Assembly (NCBI GenBank): GCA_025923935.1
Contig: JAICFA010000006.1
Location: forward strand, 1-33,199
Origin: Candidatus Krumholzibacteriia bacterium
Lineage (GTDB): Bacteria; Krumholzibacteriota; Krumholzibacteriia; WVZY01; JAKEHA01
Length of the DNA: 33,199 nt
Direction: 5' to 3'
The notes under the pieces were generated by a model. The model saw nothing but the letters and a program-made list of their open reading frames with translations. It had not been told where the DNA came from and searched no databases. The translations under genes and the position numbers were made by a program. Positions within the stretch are counted from its first letter, which is position 1. The number at the start of each line of letters is the position of its first letter. Below, piece after piece: positions 7,773-18,403 of this stretch.

Positions 7773-10478
7773 GTGGAATTTCGCGCCGGCACCGAACTGC
7801 TTCACTACCGTCTAGTCGACAAGCTCGGCGAGGGCGGAATGGGTGTGGTGTGGCGCGCAGTCGACACCACCCTCGACCGCCACGTCGCAATAAAGATTCT
7901 CCCCGATGTCTTCGCCGGCGACCCCGACCGCGCGGCACGCTTCGAACGCGAAGCAAAAGTCCTGGCGTCGCTCAATCATCCCAACATCACCACTGTGCAC
8001 TCGGTGCACAAAGTCGACAGTGTGCGTTTTCTGGTCATGGAACTGGCGCAGGGTGTCGATCTCGCGCAACAGCTGTCGCGCGGGGCACTACCGCTGCGCG
8101 ACGTGCTCGACATTGCCCGCCAGATTGCGGAAGCACTGGAGTCCGCGCACGAGACCGGCGTCATTCACCGCGACTTGAAGCCGGCGAACATCACCGTGAC
8201 GCACGACGGCAAGGTCGAGTTGCTCGATTTCGGGTTGGCCAAGGCCCTCGACCCCGCCGCCTCGGGTCCGATCAGCGACCTGTCGAAATCTCCCACGCTG
8301 GCGTCGGGACACACCGCGGCCGGAATGATTCTCGGCACCGCGGCCTAAATGTCGCCCGAACAGGCGCGCGGCAAACCCGTCGACCGTCGCGCCGACATTT
8401 GGGCCTTCGGCTGCGTCGTGTACGAGATGCTGACAGGGAAGAAGGCGTTCGACGGCGAGACCGTGACCGACGTGCTGGCCGCGGTGGTGACACGTTCGCC
8501 GGACTTCACCGCGCTGCCGGCGAGCACGCCGCGCCGCTTACGCGGCCTAATGGAGCGCTGTCTGGAGAAAGATCCGCGCAAGCGTCTGCGTGACGCCGGT
8601 GAAGCGCGCATTGTCTTGGAAGACATCATTGCGAACCCGAACGAAGCCCCTGTGACCGCGGCGCTCGCAACCGTTCCGCATAAGAAGAATCAGTGGTGGA
8701 GAATCCCGCTCGTCGTGGGAGCCGTCATCGCATCGGCTTTCGTGCTGAATGCCATCACGGGCGAGGAAGAGGTGAAGCGACCGACGTTCGTGAGCGTCAC
8801 CCTCCCACGCGCCGACGTGGTGGATGCGGGGATGGAGAATCTGTGCATGGACATCGCGCGCGACGGGCGCACGCTGGTGTACTGCGCGCGGCGTGAGGGC
8901 GTCGTCCGATTGTTCGTGCGCTCCTTCGACCAGAGGGAAGCAGTGGAGCTCGCGGGTACGGAGGGGGCGGCCAATCCGTTCTTTTCACCCGACGGCGAAT
9001 GGGTTGCGTTCGCCGCCAATGCCAAGCTCAAGAAGGTGTCGGTGCGCGGCGGACCGGTGTTCGAAATTCGCAATCTCAACGAAGGCCACCGCGCCGGAGT
9101 GTGGCTCGAGGACGGATCGATCATTTGCGTGCCGAGCTTCGCGTCGCCAATTTTCCGCATTCCGCCGGGCGGGGGGGACGGAACGGCAGTCAGTGTGGTC
9201 GATACCGCCAAAGGCGAGCGCACGCACCGCTGGCCGGGCGTGTTTCCGGGCGGCGAGTGGGTGTACTTCACTGTCGGCCACCGGCGCAGTCCGGGCGACT
9301 ACGAAAACTCGGAAATTGCGGCCGTCTCCCTCAAGACGGGTGAACGGCGTAGCTTGATCCAGGGTGCCAGCATGGCGCGCTATGCACCTCCCGGTCACAT
9401 GCTCTTCTCGCGCGGCGGGGTGCTGATGTCGGCACCGGTCGACCCCGACAATCCCACGCTGCTCGGTCCGGCCGTTCCCGTGATGGACAAGATTGCGGGA
9501 GAAGCGACGAGCGGGGCGGTGCACTTTGCCGCCGCAAACAACGGCACACTGGCGTTCGTCACCGCACGCGAAGGCGAATACGACATGCGCCTGGCGTGGA
9601 TCAATCGTTTCGGAAAAGTGGAAGTGCTCAACGCTCCCCCGCGCCGCTACGTGGCACCGCGCGTCTCACCCGACGGTAAGCAGGTGTTTGTCACCGTTGG
9701 CCCCGCATTCGGTCGCGGGGACGTTTGGCGCTACGACATTGAGCGCGAAACACTCACGCGCGTGACCTTCGACGACCATTCCGTAATCGCGCTATGGACG
9801 CCAGACAAGCAGAGCTACCTCTTCCAGCGCGAAGACGGCCCGTTTCAGGTCATCAAGGCATCGCTGGTGGGTGATCCCAATGAGCGCGTGATGTATCAGC
9901 GCGATCTTCCGGTATACGTGTCCGACATCAGCCCCGACGGCAAGTGGCTGTGTATCAGCGACTGGGGCTCGCCACAGTCCGACATCTACCTTCTGTCGAC
10001 TGATGGCGGCGAGCCGATCCCGTGTGTTACGGACCCATTCGGGCAGTTCGGCGGCATGATCTCGCCGGACGGCAAATGGATCGCGTACACATCCAGCGAA
10101 ACGGGAAATTACGAGGTGCACATCCGGCCCTTCCAGCGTCCCGGCAACCGTTACCAAGTTTCGTCCGGCGGCGGCATTCACGCCATGTGGAGCCCGTCGT
10201 CGCGCGAGCTGTGTTATTTGCAAGGCTCGCGCATGATGTCGGTCTCGATCGACGCAACCGGAGGAGAAGTGCGCGTCGGAAGACCGGTTCAACTATTCGA
10301 TCTACCGACCATTGCCCGCCTGCAAGTCGACTACCGTGACTACGACATGACGAAGGACGGCACGCGTTTCATCGCCACGTATGTCGCCAATCCCGAGTTG
10401 GCGCGGCGGCGCATCGACGTGCTCATCAACGCCGGCGAGCTGCTCGAGAAAGCGGAGAAGAAGGGGATCGCGGACTAG
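7773..10478 (+). pseudogene. Serine/threonine protein kinase with C-terminal TM helix and TolB/PD40-like beta-propeller, interrupted by one in-frame TAA at 8346-8348 (possible split gene)
   Basis: 7773-8348 encodes GEGGMGVVW, HRDLKPAN and DFGLA, ending ...LGTAA-stop. 8349-10478 continues in the same frame with [30 protein letters not shown], a TM stretch ([18 protein letters not shown]) and repeated SPDGKW-type propeller motifs. Together they form one kinase. Confidence 0.8.
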
Positions 10479-10491
10479 CGCTGAGATGTTA

Positions 10492-10643
10492 GGCACGATG
10501 GACGTGCCTCACATTGGCACGATGGACGTGCCTCCGCTCCCTAAAAGCTGCGGGATGGAATTTATGGTCGCGCACTTTAACGTCCGCTCTGGCACGTCGA
10601 TCGTGCCACCGCACTAACGTGCTCTGGCACGTTCCATCGTGCC
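10492..10643. repeat. Intergenic inverted-repeat element, copy B, with extra palindromic arms
   Basis: Arms GGCACGATGGACGTGCC at 10492-10508 and 10516-10532; inverted arms GGCACGTCGATCGTGCC (10591-10607) and GGCACGTTCCATCGTGCC (10626-10643). Core 10525-10598 matches copy A at 69/74. Confidence 0.85.
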
Positions 10644-10648
10644 CATGG

Positions 10649-11884
10649 CTAGCTGGGCCGCGCCGCCGCGGTGCCTGCCACGAAACCGCTGGACCACGCC
10701 CACTGAAAATTGAAACCACCGATGCGGCCGTCGACGTCGCAGATCTCCCCACATAGATAAAGACCCGGACACACGCGCGACTCCATGCTGTCGAGATGCA
10801 GCTCTGATAGCGGCACGCCACCCGATGTCACTTCGGCGAAGTTGTAACCGCGCGAGCCGGTGATGGGGAGCGGCAAGTTGCAAAACATCGCCGCGATCGT
10901 GCGCCGCTGGTCGCGCTTTAGTGCATTGCCGCGCGTCGCGATGTCTACGCCCACTTGCTCGCATAGTGTGCGCACCAGGCGTTCGGGCAGCTTATCGCGG
11001 AGGAATCCACCGATGGACTTGGACCGCAACGCCTGCAGTTCGTTATCCAATGTCTCCGAGTTGGATCCGGGCAAGAAGTTGATGAACAAATTCGCACCCG
11101 AATCGGACGCAATCGCGTGCAGATAGTAGCGGCTCGTGTCGAGCACGGATGGGCCTGACAATCCGAAGTGCGTTAGTAGCGTCGAATTCGTGAACGCGAC
11201 CAGAGTCTTGCCCGTCCCCGAACGCAGCGTGAGGGTCGCGTCGAGCGTGACCCCGGCCAAGCTACATAGGAAATGACCACGGGGAAGTGTGAGAGGTACC
11301 AGGCCGGGCGTGAGCAACGGGGTAATGGTGTGTCCGAGTGTCGTGACCAACTCGTAGCCGAATCCGTCCGATCCCGACTTGGGAATGCTCTGGCCGCCGG
11401 TGGCGATGATGACTCGCTTGGCTTCGATGCTGTTTTCCGCGCGAACGGTGAATCCATCGCTCGCCGCCGTTATCGCTTGGACCCGGCTAGGGTGTTGAAG
11501 CTCGACCTTGTGACGACGCACTTCGGCAAGGAGGGCATTCAGCACAGTGCGTGCGTCGTCGGTGACAGGAAACAGCTTGCCGGTCTCTTCGCGTTTGAGC
11601 TGGACGCCGAGCTCCTCGAAGAACGCCACCGTCTTAGCGACGTCGAAGCGTCCCAGGACGTTGCGAATGGCGTTGCGTGATGAACCGGCAAACGCGGTCT
11701 CGTCGACTTGATAGTGGGTGACGTTGCAGCGCCCGCCGCCGGCGATGAGGATCTTGGCGCCGAGCTTGCGCGCTCCATCCAGCGCGAGCACGCGACCGGC
11801 TGGGTTCGCACGTCGCGCGGAAATGGCGGCCATCAGACCGGCCGCGCCCGCGCCGACCACGACGACATCGTAGGGCTCACGCAT
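10649..11884 (-). CDS. HI0933/BaiN-family NAD(P)/FAD-dependent oxidoreductase
   Basis: MREPYDVVVVGAGAAGLMAAISAR; KLGAKILIAGGGRCNVTH; ATGGQSIPKSGSDGFGY; CGEICDVDGRIGGFNFQWAWSSGFVAG are hallmark motifs of the family. Confidence 0.93.
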   Translation of the reverse strand: MREPYDVVVVGAGAAGLMAAISARRANPAGRVLALDGARKLGAKILIAGGGRCNVTHYQVDETAFAGSSRNAIRNVLGRFDVAKTVAFFEELGVQLKREETGKLFPVTDDARTVLNALLAEVRRHKVELQHPSRVQAITAASDGFTVRAENSIEAKRVIIATGGQSIPKSGSDGFGYELVTTLGHTITPLLTPGLVPLTLPRGHFLCSLAGVTLDATLTLRSGTGKTLVAFTNSTLLTHFGLSGPSVLDTSRYYLHAIASDSGANLFINFLPGSNSETLDNELQALRSKSIGGFLRDKLPERLVRTLCEQVGVDIATRGNALKRDQRRTIAAMFCNLPLPITGSRGYNFAEVTSGGVPLSELHLDSMESRVCPGLYLCGEICDVDGRIGGFNFQWAWSSGFVAGTAAARPS

Positions 11885-11952
11885 GGCGGGGAATATTACA
11901 AGAACGGCGGCCAAGGTGCCGCCGTCGAAAAATCAGAAAATGAAGCGGTGAA

Positions 11953-12405
11953 CTAGCGAGAGATGGCGACGCGAGTCGTGCTGACGTGGTCGCCGACGAT
12001 CACGTTGTAGTAATAGACGCCGTTCGGGAGCTCGCGTCCGTGCGAATCGCGACCGCAAAAACCGAGCTTCTGAACGCCCGCCGGCATATGCACGCGCGCA
12101 CCGCATACCAATACTCCGGCTTCGTCGATCACTTGGATCTCGACGTCGCATGCGGACGGAACGCGAACTTCAATTTCAGTGCTGGGTGCGTTGAGCTCGG
12201 TGGCGGTGGGAAGGACGGGACCGGTGATATCTTCGAACGGCTCGTACGTCAGCGTTTCGCTGAACGACGCATTGGCAGTGACGTGCGTCAGGTCGAGCAG
12301 TGCGGCCATGCGCTGCAGCGAGTATGCGCTGGCACTTCCAAAAGCGCCCAGCGACGCGCACGCGCACAGAGACAAAACTATTTTGCAACGGTTGCGGATG
12401 CTCAA
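11953..12405 (-). CDS. Small secreted protein with FlgD-Ig-like C-terminal domain
   Basis: TTG start at 12405 preceded by GGAGGatcgcc; signal-peptide-like N-terminus; C-terminus VEIQVIDEAGVLV...GFCGRDSHGRELPNGVYYYNVIVGDHVSTTRVAISR. The ORF track extends upstream to 12474. Confidence 0.7.
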   Translation of the reverse strand: MSIRNRCKIVLSLCACASLGAFGSASAYSLQRMAALLDLTHVTANASFSETLTYEPFEDITGPVLPTATELNAPSTEIEVRVPSACDVEIQVIDEAGVLVCGARVHMPAGVQKLGFCGRDSHGRELPNGVYYYNVIVGDHVSTTRVAISR

Positions 12406-12554
12406 GGCGATCCTCCGTTCGTACGTCGACTGCTTCGACAGAGGGGCTAACCCACCAGAGTCCGGCTGGGGCATGGCCTCTGGAACTTGTGGGGTGACTG
12501 TATTTTAGCAGGATATGAAGGCGCAGCGCAAAGGAAAGTTTGATGAGGATGTCT

Positions 12555-13130
12555 TCATGGCGACAAAATGCGAGCGACCCAGACCCCTCGCTCGAGGTGG
12601 TATTCAAGCCGTTCGTGGAGGCGGTCTTCGTTGCCGTACCAGAATTCGATGCGGTCCGGGACGATCCTAATGCCGGTCCAATAATCGGGTCGGGGAATGG
12701 GCTTCCCTTCATATGCGGTTTCGATCTCGCGCGCCCGCGCCAGCAAGGCGTGGCGGGACGGTAACGGTTCACTTTGCCGTGACGCCCAGGCGCTGATTTG
12801 CTTGGCCCGTGGGCGGACCGCGTAATAGGCGTCCGCCTCCCCTTGGCTCACCGCCTCAACTTGGCCTTCCACACGGACTTGAGTGTGGATCGGGGGCCAC
12901 CAGAAGCACAGCGAGGCCCACGCCGTGGTACCCAGCTCGCGGCCCTTGCGGCTCTCCAGGTTGGTGTAGACGACGAAGCCGCGCTCGTCCGCACCCTTCA
13001 GCAGAACCATTCGCACCGAGGGACGACCGGCCGCGGTGGCGAGGGCGCACGCGGTCGGTTCCTCCACGCCGGCCTTGGCGGCGCGGGCCATCTCGGCCTC
13101 GAACCGGTCGAGCAGCTCGCGTAGCGTCAT
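12555..13130 (-). CDS. pdxH: Pyridoxamine 5'-phosphate oxidase
   Basis: PSVRMVLLKGADERGFVVYTNLESRKGREL..FWWPPIHTQVRVEGQVE..SDAYYAVRP-like region (EADAYYAVRPRAKQISAWASRQSEPL) ..W.GIRIVPDRIEFWYGNEDRLHERLEY. ATG at 13130; 4-bp overlap with the upstream MFS gene. Confidence 0.93.
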   Translation of the reverse strand: MTLRELLDRFEAEMARAAKAGVEEPTACALATAAGRPSVRMVLLKGADERGFVVYTNLESRKGRELGTTAWASLCFWWPPIHTQVRVEGQVEAVSQGEADAYYAVRPRAKQISAWASRQSEPLPSRHALLARAREIETAYEGKPIPRPDYWTGIRIVPDRIEFWYGNEDRLHERLEYHLERGVWVARILSP

Positions 13131-14389
13131 GGCCCGGTCTCCTCGGTTGGGACGGCGGGCACGCGGAGCAAGAAGATCCCGCCCAACACAAAGAAGGCGA
13201 TCAGGGCGAGCATCGACAGGCGCGGGTTCCCGGTGGCCAGCCCCACCGCCCCCATCACCCACGGGCCCAGCACCGCCGAGAAACGGCCGATGGTGTTGTA
13301 GTAACCGAAGAATTGTGCGGACTCAGCCGCCGGAATCAATCGCGAGTAGAACGAACGGCTCAAGCTGTTGATGCCCCCCTGCGCGAGTCCCATTCCGCCC
13401 GCCAGCACATAGAACTCCCACGCGCTGCGGATGCGGTATCCCCAAATGCAAATGAGGATGTAGATGGCGATGGCGATCAAAATACCGGTTTTTGCGCCGA
13501 TGCGCTCGGCCATTTTGCCGAACGCCAGCGTGGCAGGAAAGCCGACGAATTGAATCGCGAGTAGGGCCACGATCAGTGTTCCCGCCGAAAACCCGAGCGA
13601 CAGTCCGTAGTCCATTCCCATGCGAACGATGGTGTGCACGCCGTCGATGTAGAACCAGTAACCGACGAGAAACAGGAGCGCGGTCCGGTGGCGACGAATG
13701 TTCCGAAACGTGTCGGCGAGCGCTCGCAGGCCGTTGGTGGCGACTCCGCTACGACCACGACCGGCGCCCGCTCGCTCGCGAACATGGCGCATCAGCGGAA
13801 TCGAAAAGATCGCCCACCACACCGCCACGCTGAGAAACGACCACCTGGCTGCGGTTGTCGCATCGGGCAGGCCGAACCGTTCCGGCATGCGGTACATCAA
13901 GATGTTGATCACGAACAATACGCCGCCGCCCAGGTAGCCGAGCGCGAAGCCGTACGACGAAACGAAGTCGGACGTTTGCGGCGTCGAGACGTCGAGGAGC
14001 AGCGAGTCGTAGAAAACGATCGAGGCGGAAAAGCCGAATACGGCAATCACGAACAAAACTGCCGCGATGGCCCACGAGCCGCTCGGAACGAAAAACAGTG
14101 CAGTGGTTGCGGCAATGCTGAGAGCCGCGCCGGCGAGTAGGAAGCGCTTGCGCGAGCCACCGGCGTCGGCCATCGCGCCGAGGGCGGGTGCGACCAGGGC
14201 CAGGGCCAAGCTCGAGATCGAGTTTGCGACACCGAGACGGTACGACGATTCGGTCGCCGCGACTCCGGCACTCCAGTATTGCTTGAACAACAGCGGGAAG
14301 AAGCCGGCCATCACCGTGGTAGAAAACGCCGAGTTGGCCCAGTCGTACCAGGCGTAAGCAGCGGCGGGTCGATCGATACGTCGGCTCAT
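13127..14389 (-). CDS. MFS transporter, UMF1/Atg22-like family
   Basis: AYAWYDWANSAFSTTVMAGFFPLLFKQYW; multiple TM segments; FYIDGVHTIVRMGMDYG; QGGINSLSRSFYSRLIPAAESAQFFGYYNTIGRFSAVLGP. Confidence 0.9.
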   Translation of the reverse strand: MSRRIDRPAAAYAWYDWANSAFSTTVMAGFFPLLFKQYWSAGVAATESSYRLGVANSISSLALALVAPALGAMADAGGSRKRFLLAGAALSIAATTALFFVPSGSWAIAAVLFVIAVFGFSASIVFYDSLLLDVSTPQTSDFVSSYGFALGYLGGGVLFVINILMYRMPERFGLPDATTAARWSFLSVAVWWAIFSIPLMRHVRERAGAGRGRSGVATNGLRALADTFRNIRRHRTALLFLVGYWFYIDGVHTIVRMGMDYGLSLGFSAGTLIVALLAIQFVGFPATLAFGKMAERIGAKTGILIAIAIYILICIWGYRIRSAWEFYVLAGGMGLAQGGINSLSRSFYSRLIPAAESAQFFGYYNTIGRFSAVLGPWVMGAVGLATGNPRLSMLALIAFFVLGGIFLLRVPAVPTEETGP

Positions 14390-14475
14390 GCGTGTTTGGC
14401 GAAAAAGGCCGTTGGTTCCGGCGCGCGGCCTCCGATAGACTAGGGCGCAGCGAATCCAAATGACAAGCGAAAGGA

Positions 14476-16446
14476 GTGCCGATGCCGGGCACCGACAAAA
14501 AGCAGCTGGATACGGTCTTGAAAGAGGCGCGTCGCTTCAAGCCGTCCAAAGAATTTCGCAAGCAAGCGCACATCGGCTCGGAAGCCGAATACCGGCGCCT
14601 GTACAAGAAGAGCATCCAGAACCCGGAAAAATTTTGGGCGGGTATCGCGAGCGAGCTGCACTGGTTCAAGCAATGGAACCAAGTGCTCGACGCGAAGAAA
14701 AAGCCCTTCTATCGCTGGTTTGTGGGCGGGAAGACCAATCTCTCGTATAACTGCCTCGACCGTCACCTCGATTCGCCCACGCGTCACAAAGCCGCTATCG
14801 TGTGGGAGGGCGAGCCCGGCGACCGCCGCGTGCTCACTTACGGGGATCTCCATCGCGACGTGTGCGTGTTCGTCAACGGGCTGAAGAAGCTCGGCATTCA
14901 AAAAGGCGACCGCGTCGCCATCTATTTGCCGATGACGCCCGAGCTCGTGATCGCCGTCTTGGCGTGCGCGCGTATCGGTGCTGTGCACACCGTCATCTTC
15001 GCCGGTTTTTCCGCCGAATCGATTCGCGACCGCGTCCAGGATTGCCAGGCCAAGCTCATCATCACCGGCGACGGCGGCTGGCGTCGCGGGAAAGTTCTCC
15101 CGCTCAAGGATATTGTCGACGAAGCATTGTCCGACGCACCCAGCGTGGCTTCGGTGGTCGTGGTGCGGCGCAATCTCGACAACCCACTGCCGTGTCACAT
15201 GAAAGACGGCCGCGATCATTGGTACCACGAGCTCATCGATGGTATGTCAGCCGATTGCCCTGCGGAAAAGATGGACAGCGAAGACTTGCTGTTTCTCTTG
15301 TACACGAGCGGGACCACCGGCAAGCCGAAGGGGATTATTCACACCACTGGCGGCTACATGGTGTTCACGTATCTCACTACCAAGTACACGTTCGACTTGA
15401 AGCCGGAAGACATGTTCTGGTGCACCGCCGACATCGGTTGGGTCACCGGTCACAGTTACATCATCTACGGCCCGCTGCAAAACGGTGCGACGTGCCTGCT
15501 GTACGAGGGTGCGCCCGACTGGCCCCATCGTGGGCGCTTCTGGGAAATGATCCAACGCTATCGAGTGAACATCTTCTACACCGCACCGACGGCGATTCGC
15601 GCCTTCATGAAATGGGGCGATGAATGGCCGAACAAGTATGACTTGTCCTCGCTACGGCTGCTGGGCACCGTGGGCGAGCCCATCAACCCGGAAGCGTGGA
15701 TGTGGTACCACAAGACCATCGGCCACAAGAATTGTCCCATCGTCGACACGTGGTGGCAGACCGAGACGGGTGGCATCATGATCACACCGCTGCCCGGTGT
15801 CACCGAAACCAAGCCGGGGAGCGCCACGCTTCCGTTCTTCGGCGTCGCTCCCGCCATCTTGAACGACGCCGGCAAAGAAGTGAATGCGGGATACCTGGCC
15901 ATCACCCAGCCGTGGCCCGGGATGCTGCGCGGCGTGTACGGCGACCCCGAGCGATATAGACAGACCTACTGGTCGAAATGGAAAGACATCTATTTCCCCG
16001 GCGATGGTGCCCGCCGCGACAAGGACGGCTACTATTGGATCGTGGGGCGTGTGGACGACGTGGTGAACGTCGCGGGCCACCGCATTGGTACTGCGGAGCT
16101 GGAGAGCATTTTCGTGGAACACCCGCGCGTGGCCGAATCCGCCGTGATCGGTGTGGCGCACGAGCTCAAAGGACAAGCCATGGTGGCGTTCGTCAGCCTG
16201 CGCGACGGTAACACCGAAACAGACGCGCTGGAGCAGGAGCTCAAGGACTGGGTAGTGAAAAAGATCGGCAAGTTCGCTCTTCCCGATCGCATCGTGTTTT
16301 CCGGCGATCTTCCCAAGACTCGCTCGGGAAAGATCATGCGCCGTCTCTTGCGCGACGTCGCGGAAGGACGCGCTCTGGGCAATGTCACCACGCTGGCCGA
16401 CGCGACGGTAGTCGAAAAACTGAAGGTCCAGTACGAAGAGGATTGA
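14476..16446 (+). CDS. acs: Acetyl-CoA synthetase
   Basis: [77 protein letters not shown] are Acs motifs. Confidence 0.95.
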   Translation: MPMPGTDKKQLDTVLKEARRFKPSKEFRKQAHIGSEAEYRRLYKKSIQNPEKFWAGIASELHWFKQWNQVLDAKKKPFYRWFVGGKTNLSYNCLDRHLDSPTRHKAAIVWEGEPGDRRVLTYGDLHRDVCVFVNGLKKLGIQKGDRVAIYLPMTPELVIAVLACARIGAVHTVIFAGFSAESIRDRVQDCQAKLIITGDGGWRRGKVLPLKDIVDEALSDAPSVASVVVVRRNLDNPLPCHMKDGRDHWYHELIDGMSADCPAEKMDSEDLLFLLYTSGTTGKPKGIIHTTGGYMVFTYLTTKYTFDLKPEDMFWCTADIGWVTGHSYIIYGPLQNGATCLLYEGAPDWPHRGRFWEMIQRYRVNIFYTAPTAIRAFMKWGDEWPNKYDLSSLRLLGTVGEPINPEAWMWYHKTIGHKNCPIVDTWWQTETGGIMITPLPGVTETKPGSATLPFFGVAPAILNDAGKEVNAGYLAITQPWPGMLRGVYGDPERYRQTYWSKWKDIYFPGDGARRDKDGYYWIVGRVDDVVNVAGHRIGTAELESIFVEHPRVAESAVIGVAHELKGQAMVAFVSLRDGNTETDALEQELKDWVVKKIGKFALPDRIVFSGDLPKTRSGKIMRRLLRDVAEGRALGNVTTLADATVVEKLKVQYEED

Positions 16447-17528
16447 CCACCGCTTTTCATATCGACGAGACCTATCTGCGCCATCGTAATCCCGAAGGGC
16501 ATCCGGAGCGGGTGGCGCGCATAGAGGCTCTGCTTTCGCTGGCGCCACGTGCGAAAGAAATCGGTGTCAGCGTTGTGCCCGCCAAGCGGCGTGCTTCGCT
16601 CGAAGAGCTTCGCCTTGCTCACACCGCCGAATATGTCGACGCCATCATGTCGACCGCGGGCCGCTCCTACATGCTCGATGCCGACACGTTCACGGTAGCC
16701 GAGTCGTTTGACGTCGCGACCTGTGCGGCCGGAGCGATGCTCGATCTGGTCGATCGCGTCATGGCGGGCGAGTTCGACAACGGCTTCGCCGCCGTGCGGC
16801 CTCCCGGCCACCACGCCGAGAGCGAGCGCGCGATGGGCTTTTGTTTGTTCAACAATATTGCCGTCGCGGCGGCGTACGCGCTGAACCACCATAAGATGGA
16901 GCGCGTGCTGGTGGTGGACTGGGACGTACACCACGGCAATGGTACCCAGGAGATCTTCTGGAACGATCCGCGCGTCTTGTTCATCTCATTGCATCAGTAT
17001 CCATTTTATCCAGGCACCGGCCGCTGCGACGAAATCGGCGACGGTGAGGGCCGCGGATTCACCGTCAATATTCCCATGCCGGGCGGTTTCGGCGACGCCG
17101 AATGGTTAGCCGCCTTTCACCGCGTCGTCGAGCCCATCGCACACCAATTCAAACCCGAGCTCGTGCTGGTGTCGGCCGGATTCGACGCGCACGCCAGCGA
17201 TCCGCTGGGCGGCATGCGCGTGACCGAAGCCGGATTCGCCGCCATGGCAGACTCGGTCCTCTCCATCGCACGGGAGCATGCGGGCGGAAAAATGATCGCG
17301 GCGCTGGAGGGCGGCTACGATGTCGATGCGCTGGCCGCAAGTGTTGAAGCGGTACTAGTTCGAATGACCGCCGGTACGGGTGGCGGCGACACGGGGACCC
17401 CGCGCGCAACAAGCGCGCGGGGTGGGGAGCCGTCAGGACCCGTACCGGTGGCCGAAACTGGTCGCGACCGATTCGGCCAAGTATTTGCACCCGTCAAAGC
17501 CGCGCTTTCTGCTTACTGGATGTTGTAA
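16443..17528 (+). CDS. Histone deacetylase-family (AcuC-like) protein deacetylase
   Basis: [81 protein letters not shown] start overlaps the acs stop by 4 bp (TTGA). Confidence 0.92.
   Translation: MTTAFHIDETYLRHRNPEGHPERVARIEALLSLAPRAKEIGVSVVPAKRRASLEELRLAHTAEYVDAIMSTAGRSYMLDADTFTVAESFDVATCAAGAMLDLVDRVMAGEFDNGFAAVRPPGHHAESERAMGFCLFNNIAVAAAYALNHHKMERVLVVDWDVHHGNGTQEIFWNDPRVLFISLHQYPFYPGTGRCDEIGDGEGRGFTVNIPMPGGFGDAEWLAAFHRVVEPIAHQFKPELVLVSAGFDAHASDPLGGMRVTEAGFAAMADSVLSIAREHAGGKMIAALEGGYDVDALAASVEAVLVRMTAGTGGGDTGTPRATSARGGEPSGPVPVAETGRDRFGQVFAPVKAALSAYWML
17371..17448. repeat. 78-bp nested palindromic element inside the deacetylase coding region
   Basis: Outer arms CCGGTACGGGT (17371-17381) / ACCCGTACCGG (17438-17448), perfect 11 bp. 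Inner hairpin ACCCCGCGCGC (17397-17407)-AACAA-GCGCGCGGGGT (17413-17423), perfect 11 bp. 78 bp = 26 codons, frame kept. Confidence 0.8.
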
Positions 17529-17554
17529 CCGTTCGCTCCCTGTAAGGAGTGGCG

Positions 17555-18403
17555 ATGCCTTTTTCTACCTCCTCCGCTATCGCGATTTTACTCGCGGCGT
17601 CTGGCACTTCGCTCTCTCCGGACGTGGCGTCCGTGGTGAACGCGGACCGTGCCTTTGCGCGCGCGTCGGCGGAAAAGGGGATGCGCGCGGGCTTTCTTTC
17701 CTACCTGGCCGACGACGGTGTGTTGTTCCGCCCCGAGCCGGTGAACGGAAAGAAATGGTATCGCGCGCAAGCGGTGTCGACGGCGGGGTTCGTGTGGGAA
17801 CCGGAGTTTGCCGACGTGAGTGCGTCGAACGATCTGGGCTACACCACCGGGCCGTTTGCGAATCGTCCCGACAGCACGGTGCAAGCGAACGCCTTCGGTC
17901 ATTACGTGTGTATTTGGCGACGCGGCGCCGATCGCGAATGGAAAGTTGCGGTCGCGAACGCGCTGGCACACGCGCGCGTCGAGCGGCCGAAATCGATCGT
18001 GGCGGCGACGCGCGCGGCACTGCCGGAGGGGGTGACCCAGCAAGAAGCGTTGGCGGCAATTCAGCAGGAAGAACGAGACTTCGTCGAAGCCGTCACGCGC
18101 GGAGTCGAAGACGCCTTCGACACCTTCGCCAGCGAGGATGTGCGCATCTACCGCGTGGGGGAGTTGCCGGCCGTGGGGAGAGAGAACGCGCGCGCTTTGC
18201 TCGCGAAACGATCCGGTGAACACCACCTGCAAACGACGTCGACGGAAGTATCGCGGGCGGGCGATCTCGGCTTCACCGTCGGCCGCTGCGACGTGACCTA
18301 TCACGAAAAAACGTCGACGAGCTACACGTTGCGCATTTGGAAACGAATGCCGGATGGTGCGTGGAAGATCGTGCTCGATCTCGACAGTCCGGGCAGCGAT
18401 TAG
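17555..18403 (+). CDS. Secreted protein with two DUF4440/SnoaL-like (NTF2-fold) domains
   Basis: Signal-like N-terminus; two repeats of the form 'ADRAFARASAEKGMRAGFLSYLADDGVLFRPEPVNGKKWYRAQ' and 'EERDFVEAVTRGVEDAFDTFASEDVRIYRVGELPAVGRENARALLA', each ending in a W.ha.. type strand. ATG 17555 with AAGGAG upstream. Confidence 0.65.
   Translation: MPFSTSSAIAILLAASGTSLSPDVASVVNADRAFARASAEKGMRAGFLSYLADDGVLFRPEPVNGKKWYRAQAVSTAGFVWEPEFADVSASNDLGYTTGPFANRPDSTVQANAFGHYVCIWRRGADREWKVAVANALAHARVERPKSIVAATRAALPEGVTQQEALAAIQQEERDFVEAVTRGVEDAFDTFASEDVRIYRVGELPAVGRENARALLAKRSGEHHLQTTSTEVSRAGDLGFTVGRCDVTYHEKTSTSYTLRIWKRMPDGAWKIVLDLDSPGSD

Noticed and set aside
10525-10598. Integron attC site
   Set aside because: No RYYYAAC...GTTRRRY core pair and no cassette-like gene arrangement or integrase.
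10381-10617. Possible small peptide gene across repeat B (MDVPPLPKSCGMEFMVAHFNVRSGTSIVPPH), similar to the translation of repeat A
   Set aside because: The similarity is explained by 69/74 nucleotide identity of the repeat; 4 of 5 differences I compared change the amino acid, and copy A has no matching start codon. Treated as non-coding.
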